A stretch of 6,716 nt of DNA, taken from Sphingomonas sp. UBA1000 (GTDB taxonomy: Bacteria; Pseudomonadota; Alphaproteobacteria; Sphingomonadales; Sphingomonadaceae). How positions within the stretch are numbered: position 1 is the first letter of the stretch; every line of letters begins with the position of its first letter. The position numbers were made by a program, and so were the translations under genes. Under the pieces are notes generated by a model. It worked only from the letters and a program-made list of their open reading frames with translations. It was not told the DNA's origin and did not search any database. This document shows positions 1 through 5,966 of this stretch, in pieces. The stretch lies in the NCBI GenBank assembly GCA_002291855.1, contig DBAW01000007.1, positions 1 through 6,716 on the forward strand, written 5' to 3'.

Positions 1-487
1 CTGCGGCACCGGCGCGCTCGCCGTGGCCGCGGCATGGCGCGGGGCGCAGGTGTGCGCGATCGACGTGGCCGGCGGCCTGGTCGATGTCGCACGCGACCGG
101 GCACCGGCCTTTCTCGGCCATGGCGGCATTGAATGGCATGTCGGCGACATGACCGATCCGCAGCTTGGCCGGTTCGACCATGTCGTCGCGATGGATTCGC
201 TGATCCATTACGACATGGAGGACATGGCGGCGGTTATCGCATCGCTGGCCGCACGCACATCGGGCTCGATCGTCTTTACCTTTGCCCCGCGCACCCCGCT
301 GCTCGCCACGATGCATGCGGTGGGGCGCGTCTTCCCGCGCGGCGAACGTGCGCCGTTCATCCAGCCGGTCGCCGAACGCCGGCTGCGCGCGCGGCTGGCC
401 GCCATCCCCGGCTGGCGGGTCGGCCGGTCGGTCCGCATCGCCAGCGGCTTCTACACGTCGCAGGCCATGGAGCTGGTGCGGATCTGA
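1..487 (+). CDS. bchM: Magnesium-protoporphyrin IX O-methyltransferase, 5'-truncated
   Basis: SAM-dependent enzyme that methylates the ring-C propionate of Mg-protoporphyrin IX, giving the monomethyl ester used by the cyclase AcsF encoded downstream. The window starts inside the gene. The reading frame begins at base 2 and gives 161 residues, about two thirds of a usual BchM of roughly 220-230 aa. The first residues, CGTGALAV, are the end of the glycine-rich SAM-binding motif I. An acidic residue follows at the end of the next strand (CAIDVAGG). Further on are GDMTD and the family-typical FDHVVAMDSLIHY stretch, then FAPRTPLLATMHAVG and FPRGERAPFIQPV, and the C-terminal end SGFYTSQAMELVRI. The true start lies upstream of the window, and the internal GTG at base 23 is not the start. 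The stop TGA (485-487) shares one base with the lhaA ATG. The identification rests on these motifs plus gene order and is firm. Confidence 0.95.
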   Translation, partial: CGTGALAVAAAWRGAQVCAIDVAGGLVDVARDRAPAFLGHGGIEWHVGDMTDPQLGRFDHVVAMDSLIHYDMEDMAAVIASLAARTSGSIVFTFAPRTPLLATMHAVGRVFPRGERAPFIQPVAERRLRARLAAIPGWRVGRSVRIASGFYTSQAMELVRI

Positions 488-1911
488 TGGCAACGCGCGC
501 TCCCCTCGCCTCGCGCTGGCAGAAAGTGGCAACCGCCTGGCTGCCCTTTGCCGATGCCGCGAGCGACGACCTGCCCCTGTCGCGCCTGCTGCGCCTGTCG
601 CTGTTCCAGGTCAGCATGGGGATGACGACCGTGCTGCTGAACGGCACGCTCAATCGCGTCATCATTGTCGAACTCGGTGTGCCGGCCTGGCTGATCTCGC
701 TGATGATCGCCCTGCCCTTGCTGTTCGCGCCGCTGCGCGCGCTGATCGGCCACCGGTCGGATCATCACCGCTCGGTGCTGGGCTGGCGGCGCGTGCCCTA
801 TATCTGGTTCGGCACGCTGATGCAGTTTGGCGGGCTGGCGCTGATGCCCTTTGCGCTGCTGCTGATGTCGCGCCCCGATGTCGCGGCCATCGGCACGGTG
901 GCGGCGATGGTCGCGTTCCTGATGACCGGGGCCGGGCTGCACACCGCCCAGACGGCGGGCCTTGCGCTGGCGACCGATCTGGCACCGGAGCAGGATCGGC
1001 CGCGCGCCGTTGCCCTGCTTTATGTCATGCTGCTTGTCGGCATGGTCGTGTCGGCCTTTTTGATCGGCGACCTGCTGCGCAGCTTCAGCCCGACACGGAT
1101 GATCCAGGTCATTCAGGGCGTCGGCCTGCTGACCGCGATCTTCAACATCATCGCGCTGTGGAAGCAGGAACCGCGCCGCCGCCTCGCCCCGGCCGAGGTG
1201 CAGGCCCCGCGCCCGCCCTTTGCCGAAGTGTGGCGCGCCTTTGCCGCCGATCCGGGCGTCGTGCGGCTGCTGCTCGCGGTCGGCCTGGGCGCGGCAGGCT
1301 TTGCGATGCAGGACATATTGCTCGAGCCTTATGGCGGCGAAATCCTCGGCATGACCGTGGGCGGCACGACCGAACTGACCGGCCTGTGGGCGCTCGGCAA
1401 TCTGATCGGCTTTACCTATGCGGCCCGGGTGCTTGACGATGGCGGCGATCCGCACCGCGTCGCGGGGCTTGGCGGCGTGGCGGGCATGTTCGCCTTTGCC
1501 CTCGTGATGTTCGCGGCACCTGCCCACGCCCCCGGCCTGCTCTATATCGGGGCCTGCGCCATCGGGCTTGGTGCCGGGCTGTTTCTGGTCGGCACGCTGA
1601 CGGCGGCGATGGCGCTGTCGCGCAACGGCAGCTCGGGCATTGCGCTCGGCGCGTGGGGCGCGGTTCAGGCGAGTGCTGCGGGTCTGGCCATCGCTGCCTC
1701 CGGCCTTGCCCGTGACGGGCTGTCGGCACTCGCGCTCCAGGGCTGGTTCGGCGCTGCGCTGACCGACCGGGCGACCGGCTATGGCGCCGTCTATCTGATC
1801 GAAATCCTTCTGCTGATGCTGACCCTTGCCGTTCTCGGCCCGCTTGTGGGCCGGGGCGGTCGCGCCGAACCGGCCAAGGGCGGCTTCGGACTTCAACAGT
1901 TCCCGACCTGA
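487..1911 (+). CDS. lhaA: LhaA, LH1 assembly protein (PucC/BCD family of the MFS fold)
   Basis: Integral membrane protein of the PucC/LhaA family. Members help assemble light-harvesting complex 1 around the reaction centre, probably by delivering bacteriochlorophyll or stabilising antenna subunits. The product is 474 aa, normal for the family, with about a dozen hydrophobic segments between residues 40 and 452. Family-typical stretches are SMGMTTVLLNGTLNRV (about 43-58), ELGVPAW (62-68), the loop APLRALIGHRSDHHRSVLGW (81-100) followed by RRVPYIWFGT (101-110), and the mid-protein sequence DILLEPYGGEILGM (276-289). The frame stays open upstream to about base 133, but that part overlaps bchM out of frame. 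ATG 487 was chosen because it sits in a TGATG junction with the bchM stop and begins a hydrophilic N-terminus. There is no strong Shine-Dalgarno close by, so expression probably depends on coupling to bchM. LhaA was preferred over PucC (the LH2 paralogue) because of its position between bchM and puhA. Confidence 0.93.
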   Translation: MATRAPLASRWQKVATAWLPFADAASDDLPLSRLLRLSLFQVSMGMTTVLLNGTLNRVIIVELGVPAWLISLMIALPLLFAPLRALIGHRSDHHRSVLGWRRVPYIWFGTLMQFGGLALMPFALLLMSRPDVAAIGTVAAMVAFLMTGAGLHTAQTAGLALATDLAPEQDRPRAVALLYVMLLVGMVVSAFLIGDLLRSFSPTRMIQVIQGVGLLTAIFNIIALWKQEPRRRLAPAEVQAPRPPFAEVWRAFAADPGVVRLLLAVGLGAAGFAMQDILLEPYGGEILGMTVGGTTELTGLWALGNLIGFTYAARVLDDGGDPHRVAGLGGVAGMFAFALVMFAAPAHAPGLLYIGACAIGLGAGLFLVGTLTAAMALSRNGSSGIALGAWGAVQASAAGLAIAASGLARDGLSALALQGWFGAALTDRATGYGAVYLIEILLLMLTLAVLGPLVGRGGRAEPAKGGFGLQQFPT

Positions 1912-1922
1912 GTTTTATTGAG

Positions 1923-1927
1923 AGGAG
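1923..1927 (+). promoter_or_regulatory. Shine-Dalgarno of puhA
   Basis: AGGAG within GAGAGGAGA, six bases before the puhA ATG at 1934. It is one of the two best ribosome binding sites in the window and lies in the only true intergenic gap (1912-1933). It allows puhA to be translated independently of lhaA. Confidence 0.8.
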
Positions 1928-1933
1928 AATGGG

Positions 1934-2707
1934 ATGTCACGCGTGATCCTGGCCGGCCAGTTGGACGTGGCGGAGCTTTGCTTCTACGCTTTCGTCCTGT
2001 TCTTCATTGGCCTTGTTTTCTACCTGCGCCGCGAAGACCGTCGCGAGGGCTATCCGCTTGAGGACACGGTCACCGGCCGTGTCGACAGCTCCTGGGGCCC
2101 GCTCAGCGTGTCCATGTACAAGGAGTTCAACCTGCCCTTCGGCCGCGGTGTCGCCACCATGCCGACCAAGGGCCGCGAGCCGGTGGACATCGCCGCCCGG
2201 CGCATCGACCGTTTCCCCGGCGCGCCCTATGAGCCGACCGGCAACCCGCTGGTCGACGGCATCGGCCCGGCCGCCTATGCGCAGCGCGCCGCATGGCCCG
2301 ATCAGGATCGACACGGCAATCCGCGCATCGTGCCGATGGCCAGCGACGATCATGTCAGCATCGCGAGCGGCGATCCCGATCCGCGCGGCTGGACCGTGGT
2401 GGGCGCAGACGGCAAGCCGGCCGGCACTGTCACCGATCTGTGGGTCGACCGCGCCGAACATGTCGTGCGCTATTATGCGGTCCGCACCACCGGCGGACGT
2501 GAGATCCTGGCCCCGATCGGCTTTGCCAACATCCATCGCCGCAAGCGGGTGATCGAGGTGGAATCGATCTCGGCCGCGCAGTTCGAGCAGGTGCCCGTCG
2601 TCGAGACGCCCGGCCAGGTGACCCGGCTCGAGGAAGACAAGATCATGGGCTATTTCGGCGGCGGCTATCTCTATGGCCTGCCGGGGCGCACGGAGCCGCT
2701 GCTGTGA
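1934..2707 (+). CDS. puhA: Photosynthetic reaction centre H subunit
   Basis: H subunit of the type-II reaction centre. It caps the L/M core on the cytoplasmic side and provides proton paths to the QB quinone. The product is 257 aa, the usual size. A short periplasmic N-terminus is followed by one transmembrane helix (about residues 13-31) and the family signature LRREDRREGYPLE (31-43). The large cytoplasmic domain contains the PRC-barrel fold (about 135-235), ending in the conserved RLEEDKIMGYFGGGYLYG (231-248). By alignment from memory with the Rhodobacter sphaeroides protein, D172 and E175 (WVDRAE) correspond to the proton-path residues Asp-H170 and Glu-H173. D125 and H127 correspond to Asp-H124 and His-H126, while His-H128 appears to be replaced by N129. 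The start is fixed by a strong Shine-Dalgarno six bases upstream and by the usual N-terminal length. The stop overlaps the puhB GTG by 4 nt. Confidence 0.98.
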   Translation: MSRVILAGQLDVAELCFYAFVLFFIGLVFYLRREDRREGYPLEDTVTGRVDSSWGPLSVSMYKEFNLPFGRGVATMPTKGREPVDIAARRIDRFPGAPYEPTGNPLVDGIGPAAYAQRAAWPDQDRHGNPRIVPMASDDHVSIASGDPDPRGWTVVGADGKPAGTVTDLWVDRAEHVVRYYAVRTTGGREILAPIGFANIHRRKRVIEVESISAAQFEQVPVVETPGQVTRLEEDKIMGYFGGGYLYGLPGRTEPLL

Positions 2708-3333
2708 CCGAGTATGATGACGAGCCGATCCGCGGGCTGCCCGGCCATCTGCCCGCTGGCGAGGAAATCCTGTGGCAGGGCGGGCCGGACTGGCGGGTCT
2801 TTGCCCGCCACGGCTTCCACACGCGCTGGATCGCGGCCTATTTCGTCGCGCTCACCGCCTATGGGCTGGCGAGCGGCAGCCTGATCGGCGCGGCGCTGAC
2901 CGTGGCGGCCGGGGCCGGCTGCCTCGGGCTGCTGTATCTGCTTGCCTGGGCGATTGCGGCGACCACCGTCTACACGCTCACCAACCGGCGGATCGTGCTG
3001 CGCATCGGCGTTGCGCTCAACGCCTGTTTCAACCTGCCGCTAAAACTGATCAGCGGGGCGGAATATCGTCCGCTCGGCCCCGATCATGGTGATCTTGCCC
3101 TTCATATCGAAAATGGGCGGATCGGCTATCTGCTGCTCTGGCCCCATGCCCGGCCATGGCGGCTGCGCCAGCCCCAGCCGATGCTGCGCGCGCTTCCCGA
3201 TGGCAAGCTGGTCGCCGAACGGCTGGTCAAGGCGCGTGCGGCCATCGGCCCGATCGCGCGCGGTGAAGCGGTCAGCGACATCAGCCCGGATCAGCGCCGC
3301 CCCGGCGCCCCGGCAATGGGAGCAGTCGCATGA
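2704..3333 (+). CDS. puhB: PuhB, photosynthetic complex assembly protein (bPH2-like)
   Basis: Membrane protein needed for efficient reaction centre assembly, known from Rhodobacter capsulatus where puhB loss lowers reaction centre levels. The product is 209 aa. The N-terminus carries the family pattern GLPGHLPAGEEILWQGGPDW (11-30). Two or three hydrophobic segments follow (about 42-58 and 60-88). Next is YTLTNRRIVLRIG (90-102), a bacterial PH-like element, and a soluble C-terminal part that includes LHIENGRIGYLLLWPHARPW (133-152). The start is a GTG at 2704 in a GTGA overlap with the puhA stop. GGAG lies at 2692-2695, and the frame gives the expected N-terminal motif only about ten residues in, so no later start fits. 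Translational coupling to puhA is likely and would match the amounts of structural subunit and assembly factor. Confidence 0.94.
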   Translation: MTEYDDEPIRGLPGHLPAGEEILWQGGPDWRVFARHGFHTRWIAAYFVALTAYGLASGSLIGAALTVAAGAGCLGLLYLLAWAIAATTVYTLTNRRIVLRIGVALNACFNLPLKLISGAEYRPLGPDHGDLALHIENGRIGYLLLWPHARPWRLRQPQPMLRALPDGKLVAERLVKARAAIGPIARGEAVSDISPDQRRPGAPAMGAVA

Positions 3334-3815
3334 GCGGGCACGGTCATCATCATCATGAAAACATGGTGCCGCCGGCGGCGATTGCCCTGGCGGGGATGCT
3401 GATCGCGGCATCCTTCGCCCTCGTCGTCTCGGTCCGGTCGAACCTGCTGCCTGCCGCGCCGACGGCGGCCGAGCTGCGCGCGGCCAAGCATGTCGGGCTG
3501 GTGCGCGAACGGCTGCTCAAGTTTTCCGACACCGCCGCCGGCGAGGTGCTGGTCACCGATGCCCCGAGTGGCCGCGAAGTGGCGCGCATCGGCCAGGACG
3601 GCAGCGGCTTCATCCGCGGGGTGATGCGTGGCTTGGCCCGCGAACGGCGGATGCACGGCCTTGATGCCAGCAAGCCGTTCCGTTTGTCGCTGTGGGACGA
3701 TACCCAGCTGACGCTGGTCGACATGGCGACCGGGCGGACGATCGAGCTCAACGGCTTTGGCCACACCAACCGCGCGGCGTTCCTGCGCCTGATCGTGCCG
3801 GAGGCAACGCGCTGA
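3330..3815 (+). CDS. puhC: PuhC, photosynthetic complex assembly protein
   Basis: Single-pass membrane protein required for proper assembly or organisation of the reaction centre-LH1 core in purple bacteria. The product is 161 aa, close to the roughly 160 aa of Rhodobacter PuhC. A short N-terminus is unusually rich in histidine (SGHGHHHHEN, residues 2-11). One transmembrane helix spans about 14-35, followed by a soluble domain, probably periplasmic. Family-typical motifs in that domain are the strand pattern GEVLVTDAPSGREVARI (71-87), GSGFIRGVMRGLARERRMHG (91-110), PFRLSLWDDTQLTLVDMATG (116-135) and IELNGFGHTNRAAFLRL (138-154). The start ATG overlaps the puhB stop by 4 nt (ATGA) and has GGGAG at 3318-3322, seven bases upstream. 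The stop shares one base with the next ORF. The name rests on family motifs and on its position third in the puh group. Confidence 0.92.
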   Translation: MSGHGHHHHENMVPPAAIALAGMLIAASFALVVSVRSNLLPAAPTAAELRAAKHVGLVRERLLKFSDTAAGEVLVTDAPSGREVARIGQDGSGFIRGVMRGLARERRMHGLDASKPFRLSLWDDTQLTLVDMATGRTIELNGFGHTNRAAFLRLIVPEATR

Positions 3816-4108
3816 TGCTGTGGCGTCGCAACCGCTTCGACACTCCCTGCACGATCGCGATCGAGCAGAGCGAGGAGCATTTTCATGCCCATGTCGAGCT
3901 GGACGGCGATGTGCCGATCGGCCCCGGCGACCGTGTTCGCGTCCATGGCGCACCGATCCGGGTGCCGTTCGGCGCACGGATCGAGATCCGCCGGATGGCG
4001 ACCGTCGAGATCGCCGGCCCGATCCGCCGGGCATGGACCAAGCTCAAGGCCAATTTCGAGCTGACCGAGCTTTACGAGGTCAGCTTCACTCCAGGGAGAA
4101 TGCGATGA
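3815..4108 (+). CDS. Small uncharacterised photosynthesis-cluster protein between puhC and acsF
   Basis: A 97-aa protein that I cannot assign to a named family. It begins with ATG 3815, sharing one base with the puhC stop (TGATG), with GGAGG at 3800-3804. It ends in a 4-nt ATGA overlap with acsF, so it fits the operon exactly and is very likely real. No signal peptide or membrane helix is visible, so it is probably cytoplasmic. The sequence alternates short hydrophobic strands with turns: TIAIEQ (13-18), HFHAHVELDG (22-31), GDRVRVHGAPIRVPFG (38-53), ARIEIRRMATVEIAG (54-68). This suggests a small beta-barrel or beta-sandwich, followed by a helical stretch RRAWTKLKANFELTELYE (71-88). From general knowledge, phototrophic alphaproteobacteria often carry a small hypothetical gene in this slot. 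Position next to AcsF could mean an accessory role in the cyclase step or in reaction centre assembly, but that is only inference. It should not be equated with the short puhD of Rhodobacter without an alignment. Confidence 0.85.
   Translation: MLWRRNRFDTPCTIAIEQSEEHFHAHVELDGDVPIGPGDRVRVHGAPIRVPFGARIEIRRMATVEIAGPIRRAWTKLKANFELTELYEVSFTPGRMR
4094..4098 (+). promoter_or_regulatory. Shine-Dalgarno of acsF
   Basis: GGGAG six bases before the acsF ATG at 4105, inside the 3' end of the preceding small ORF. It supports ATG 4105 as the start, against the in-frame open stretch that continues upstream to about 3820. Confidence 0.7.
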
Positions 4109-5169
4109 ACGCGCCTGCCCGCCTCGGCACCAGCACGGAAAGCCTTGAGCTTGCCCGCACCGACACGATGCTGTCGCCGCGCTTCTACACCACCGATTAT
4201 GCCGCGCTCGACCGGATCGACGTGTCGCGCGTGCGTGGCGAGTGGGATGCGCTGATGGCGGAAATGGAGTCGGACCCCAATCGCCATCATTTCCGCCGTG
4301 CGGAGGAGTTTGACGGCATTCTCGACACGCTCGAGCCGGCGCTGCGCAAGGAGTTCATCGACTTCCTCGTCAGTTCGCTGACCTCGGAATTCTCCGGATG
4401 CATTCTTTACGCGGAAATCGCCAAAAGGGTGCAGAACCCCGATGTGAAGAAGCTGTTCAAGATGCTGTCGCGCGACGAAAGCCGCCATGCCGGTTTCATC
4501 AACGACACGCTCAAGGATGCCGGGCTGGGGGTGGACCTCAGCTTTCTGACGAAGACCAAGAAATACACCTATTTCCGGCCGAAGTTCATTTTCTACGCCG
4601 TCTATCTTTCGGAAAAGATCGGTTATGCGCGCTACATCACCATTTTCCGCCAGCTGGCGCGCAAGCCGGAAAACCGGTTCCACCCGATTTTCAACTGGTT
4701 CGAGCAGTGGTGCAATGACGAGTTCCGCCATGGCGAGGCCTTTGCCCTGCTGATGCGCGCCGATCCGAAACTGCTCACCGGCCTGAACCGGCTGTGGATC
4801 CGCTTCTTCACCCTGTCGGTGTTCGCGACCATGTATGTCCGCGACCATAACCGCCCGGCCTTCCACAAGGCGCTGGGCGTCGATCCCGGCGATTATGATT
4901 TCGAGGTGTTCCGTATCACCACCGAGATCAGCCGCCAGGTGTTTCCGGTCACGCTGCCGATCGACGATCCGCGCTTCCGCGCGCGGATGGAGGATCTGCG
5001 CAGTGCCGCCAATGCGATCGAGGCCGCCCGGGCGCGCGGCGGGATCTCAGGAGCCATCGGACGCGTGGCCGGGGTCGCGCGTGCGGCGCGGGCGCTGGTC
5101 GGCATGTATCTGATGCGCCCCGAAAAGAATGAACTGCCGTCCACTGTCCGCATGGCCCCGGCATGGTGA
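4105..5169 (+). CDS. acsF: Aerobic Mg-protoporphyrin IX monomethylester oxidative cyclase
   Basis: Diiron monooxygenase that uses O2 to build the isocyclic E ring, turning Mg-protoporphyrin IX monomethyl ester (product of BchM) into divinyl protochlorophyllide. The product is 354 aa, normal for AcsF. Iron-ligand motifs are visible: glutamates in the helix SLTSEFSGCILYAEIAK (91-107), DESRH (124-128), a glutamate in YLSEKIGYARY (167-177), and DEFRH (205-209). The flanking sequence MESDPNRHHFRR (54-65) and the C-terminal MEDLRSAANAI (295-305) are also typical of the family. ATG 4105 overlaps the preceding stop by 4 nt and has GGGAG six bases upstream. The frame is open further upstream, but that part lies over the small ORF and has arginine-rich shadow composition. 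The end overlaps puhE by 7 nt. The gene indicates bacteriochlorophyll synthesis under oxygen; the anaerobic cyclase BchE is not in this window. Confidence 0.97.
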   Translation: MNAPARLGTSTESLELARTDTMLSPRFYTTDYAALDRIDVSRVRGEWDALMAEMESDPNRHHFRRAEEFDGILDTLEPALRKEFIDFLVSSLTSEFSGCILYAEIAKRVQNPDVKKLFKMLSRDESRHAGFINDTLKDAGLGVDLSFLTKTKKYTYFRPKFIFYAVYLSEKIGYARYITIFRQLARKPENRFHPIFNWFEQWCNDEFRHGEAFALLMRADPKLLTGLNRLWIRFFTLSVFATMYVRDHNRPAFHKALGVDPGDYDFEVFRITTEISRQVFPVTLPIDDPRFRARMEDLRSAANAIEAARARGGISGAIGRVAGVARAARALVGMYLMRPEKNELPSTVRMAPAW

Positions 5170-5966
5170 CCTTCGCCGACCATATCGGGCCGGCCCTGGG
5201 CATGATCGTCGCCTGGTTCCTGAGCACCGGGCTGATCGCCTGGGCCGCGAACCGGGCGCCGCGCACCTTCGGACCGAGCCTGATTGTCGGCGGACTGGCC
5301 GGGCTGATCGGCCTTGGCGCAGTCGTCTATGCAGGCGCGGGCACCAGCCCGGCAGCCGCGTATCTGTCCTTTGCCGGCGCGCTCGCCATCTGGGGCTGGC
5401 ACGAACTGGCATTTCTGACCGGCGCCTGTGCCGGGCCGCGGCGCGTGCCCGCATCGGGCGCGGACGGGCGCTGGGCACGCTTCGTGGAAGGATCGGCCGC
5501 GATCCTGCACCATGAAATCGCGCTGGCCCTGACGGCGCTGCTGCTGGCGGGCGTTTGCTGGCAGCTGCCCAACCGCACCGGGGCGGAAGCCTTTGGACTG
5601 CTGTTCCTGCTGCGGCTCAGCACCAAGATCAACCTGCATGTCGGGGTGCCGAACTTCTCCGACGATCTGCTGCCGCCGCAAATGACCTATCTGAAGACCT
5701 ATTTCCGTCGCCGGCCGTTCGGGGCCGTGCTCGCCGTCTCGATCCTGGGAACGGTGGCACTGGCCGGATGGCTTGGCTGGCGCGCGGCCGGGTTTGAACC
5801 CGGCACCGGCGCCGCGACCGGCGCAAGCCTGGTGTTCGCGCTCGCGGCACTGGGTGCGCTTGAACATGTTTTTCTGGGCCTGCCGCTGCGCGACGGGGCC
5901 CTGTGGCGCTGGGCGATACCTGCCCAGTCGCCCGACCGGATAAGGGGAGGCCGTTATGGATTATGA
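5163..5966 (+). CDS. puhE: PuhE, putative photosynthetic complex assembly protein (DUF3623)
   Basis: Polytopic membrane protein of the PuhE/DUF3623 family, linked in Rhodobacter to reaction centre-LH1 assembly and to control of bacteriochlorophyll amounts; its molecular activity is not known. The product is 267 aa with about seven hydrophobic segments (about 9-29, 37-58, 64-90, 114-134, 143-160, 187-207, 218-240). Family-typical polar motifs are WGWHELAFLTG (77-87) with GPRR (91-94), LHHEIAL (115-121), and KINLHVGVPNFSDDLLPPQM (155-174) with YLKTYFRRRPFG (176-187). Conserved His and Glu within or beside helices (H80, E81, H116, H117, E118, H159, E234, H235) would suit pigment or metal contact, which is inference. 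ATG 5163 overlaps the acsF stop by 7 nt. A GTG at 5166 is an alternative start. No Shine-Dalgarno is visible, so translation probably depends on acsF. Confidence 0.92.
   Translation: MVTFADHIGPALGMIVAWFLSTGLIAWAANRAPRTFGPSLIVGGLAGLIGLGAVVYAGAGTSPAAAYLSFAGALAIWGWHELAFLTGACAGPRRVPASGADGRWARFVEGSAAILHHEIALALTALLLAGVCWQLPNRTGAEAFGLLFLLRLSTKINLHVGVPNFSDDLLPPQMTYLKTYFRRRPFGAVLAVSILGTVALAGWLGWRAAGFEPGTGAATGASLVFALAALGALEHVFLGLPLRDGALWRWAIPAQSPDRIRGGRYGL
5944..5950 (+). promoter_or_regulatory. Shine-Dalgarno of hemA
   Basis: GGGGAGG five bases before the hemA ATG at 5956, inside the last codons of puhE. This purine-rich site fixes the start of hemA and should allow strong initiation despite the 11-nt overlap with puhE. 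Confidence 0.8.

Noticed and set aside
133..486. N-terminal extension of lhaA upstream of ATG 487
   Set aside because: This in-frame stretch overlaps bchM out of frame, is Arg/His/Ala-rich and has no PucC-family similarity. The TGATG junction gives a normal start.
451..1896. Long minus-strand open frame of 481 aa opposite lhaA
   Set aside because: It mirrors the codons of a clearly recognisable LhaA. The translation is rich in Gln, Arg, His and Ala with no domain pattern, as expected for an antisense shadow in high-GC DNA.
1905..1933. Possible terminator at the T-run after lhaA (GAGTTTTATTG)
   Set aside because: There is no GC-rich inverted repeat before the short T-run, and the operon continues straight into puhA.
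3692..3814. Longer version of the 97-aa protein starting inside puhC
   Set aside because: The extra residues come from the shifted frame of the conserved PuhC C-terminus. ATG 3815 has GGAGG upstream and a one-base overlap with the puhC stop.
3291..4034. Minus-strand open frame of 247 aa opposite puhC and the small ORF
   Set aside because: Arg/Ser/Gly-rich shadow of puhC and its neighbour; its HVFMMMM stretch is simply the reverse of the PuhC histidine codons.
3820..4104. N-terminal extension of acsF, making a 449-aa protein
   Set aside because: It covers the 97-aa ORF in another frame and has shadow composition (Arg, Asp, Pro). ATG 4105 has a Shine-Dalgarno and gives the normal AcsF length.
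4893..5867. Minus-strand open frame of 324 aa opposite acsF/puhE
   Set aside because: It spans the junction of two recognised + strand genes and has low-complexity antisense composition with no identifiable domain.
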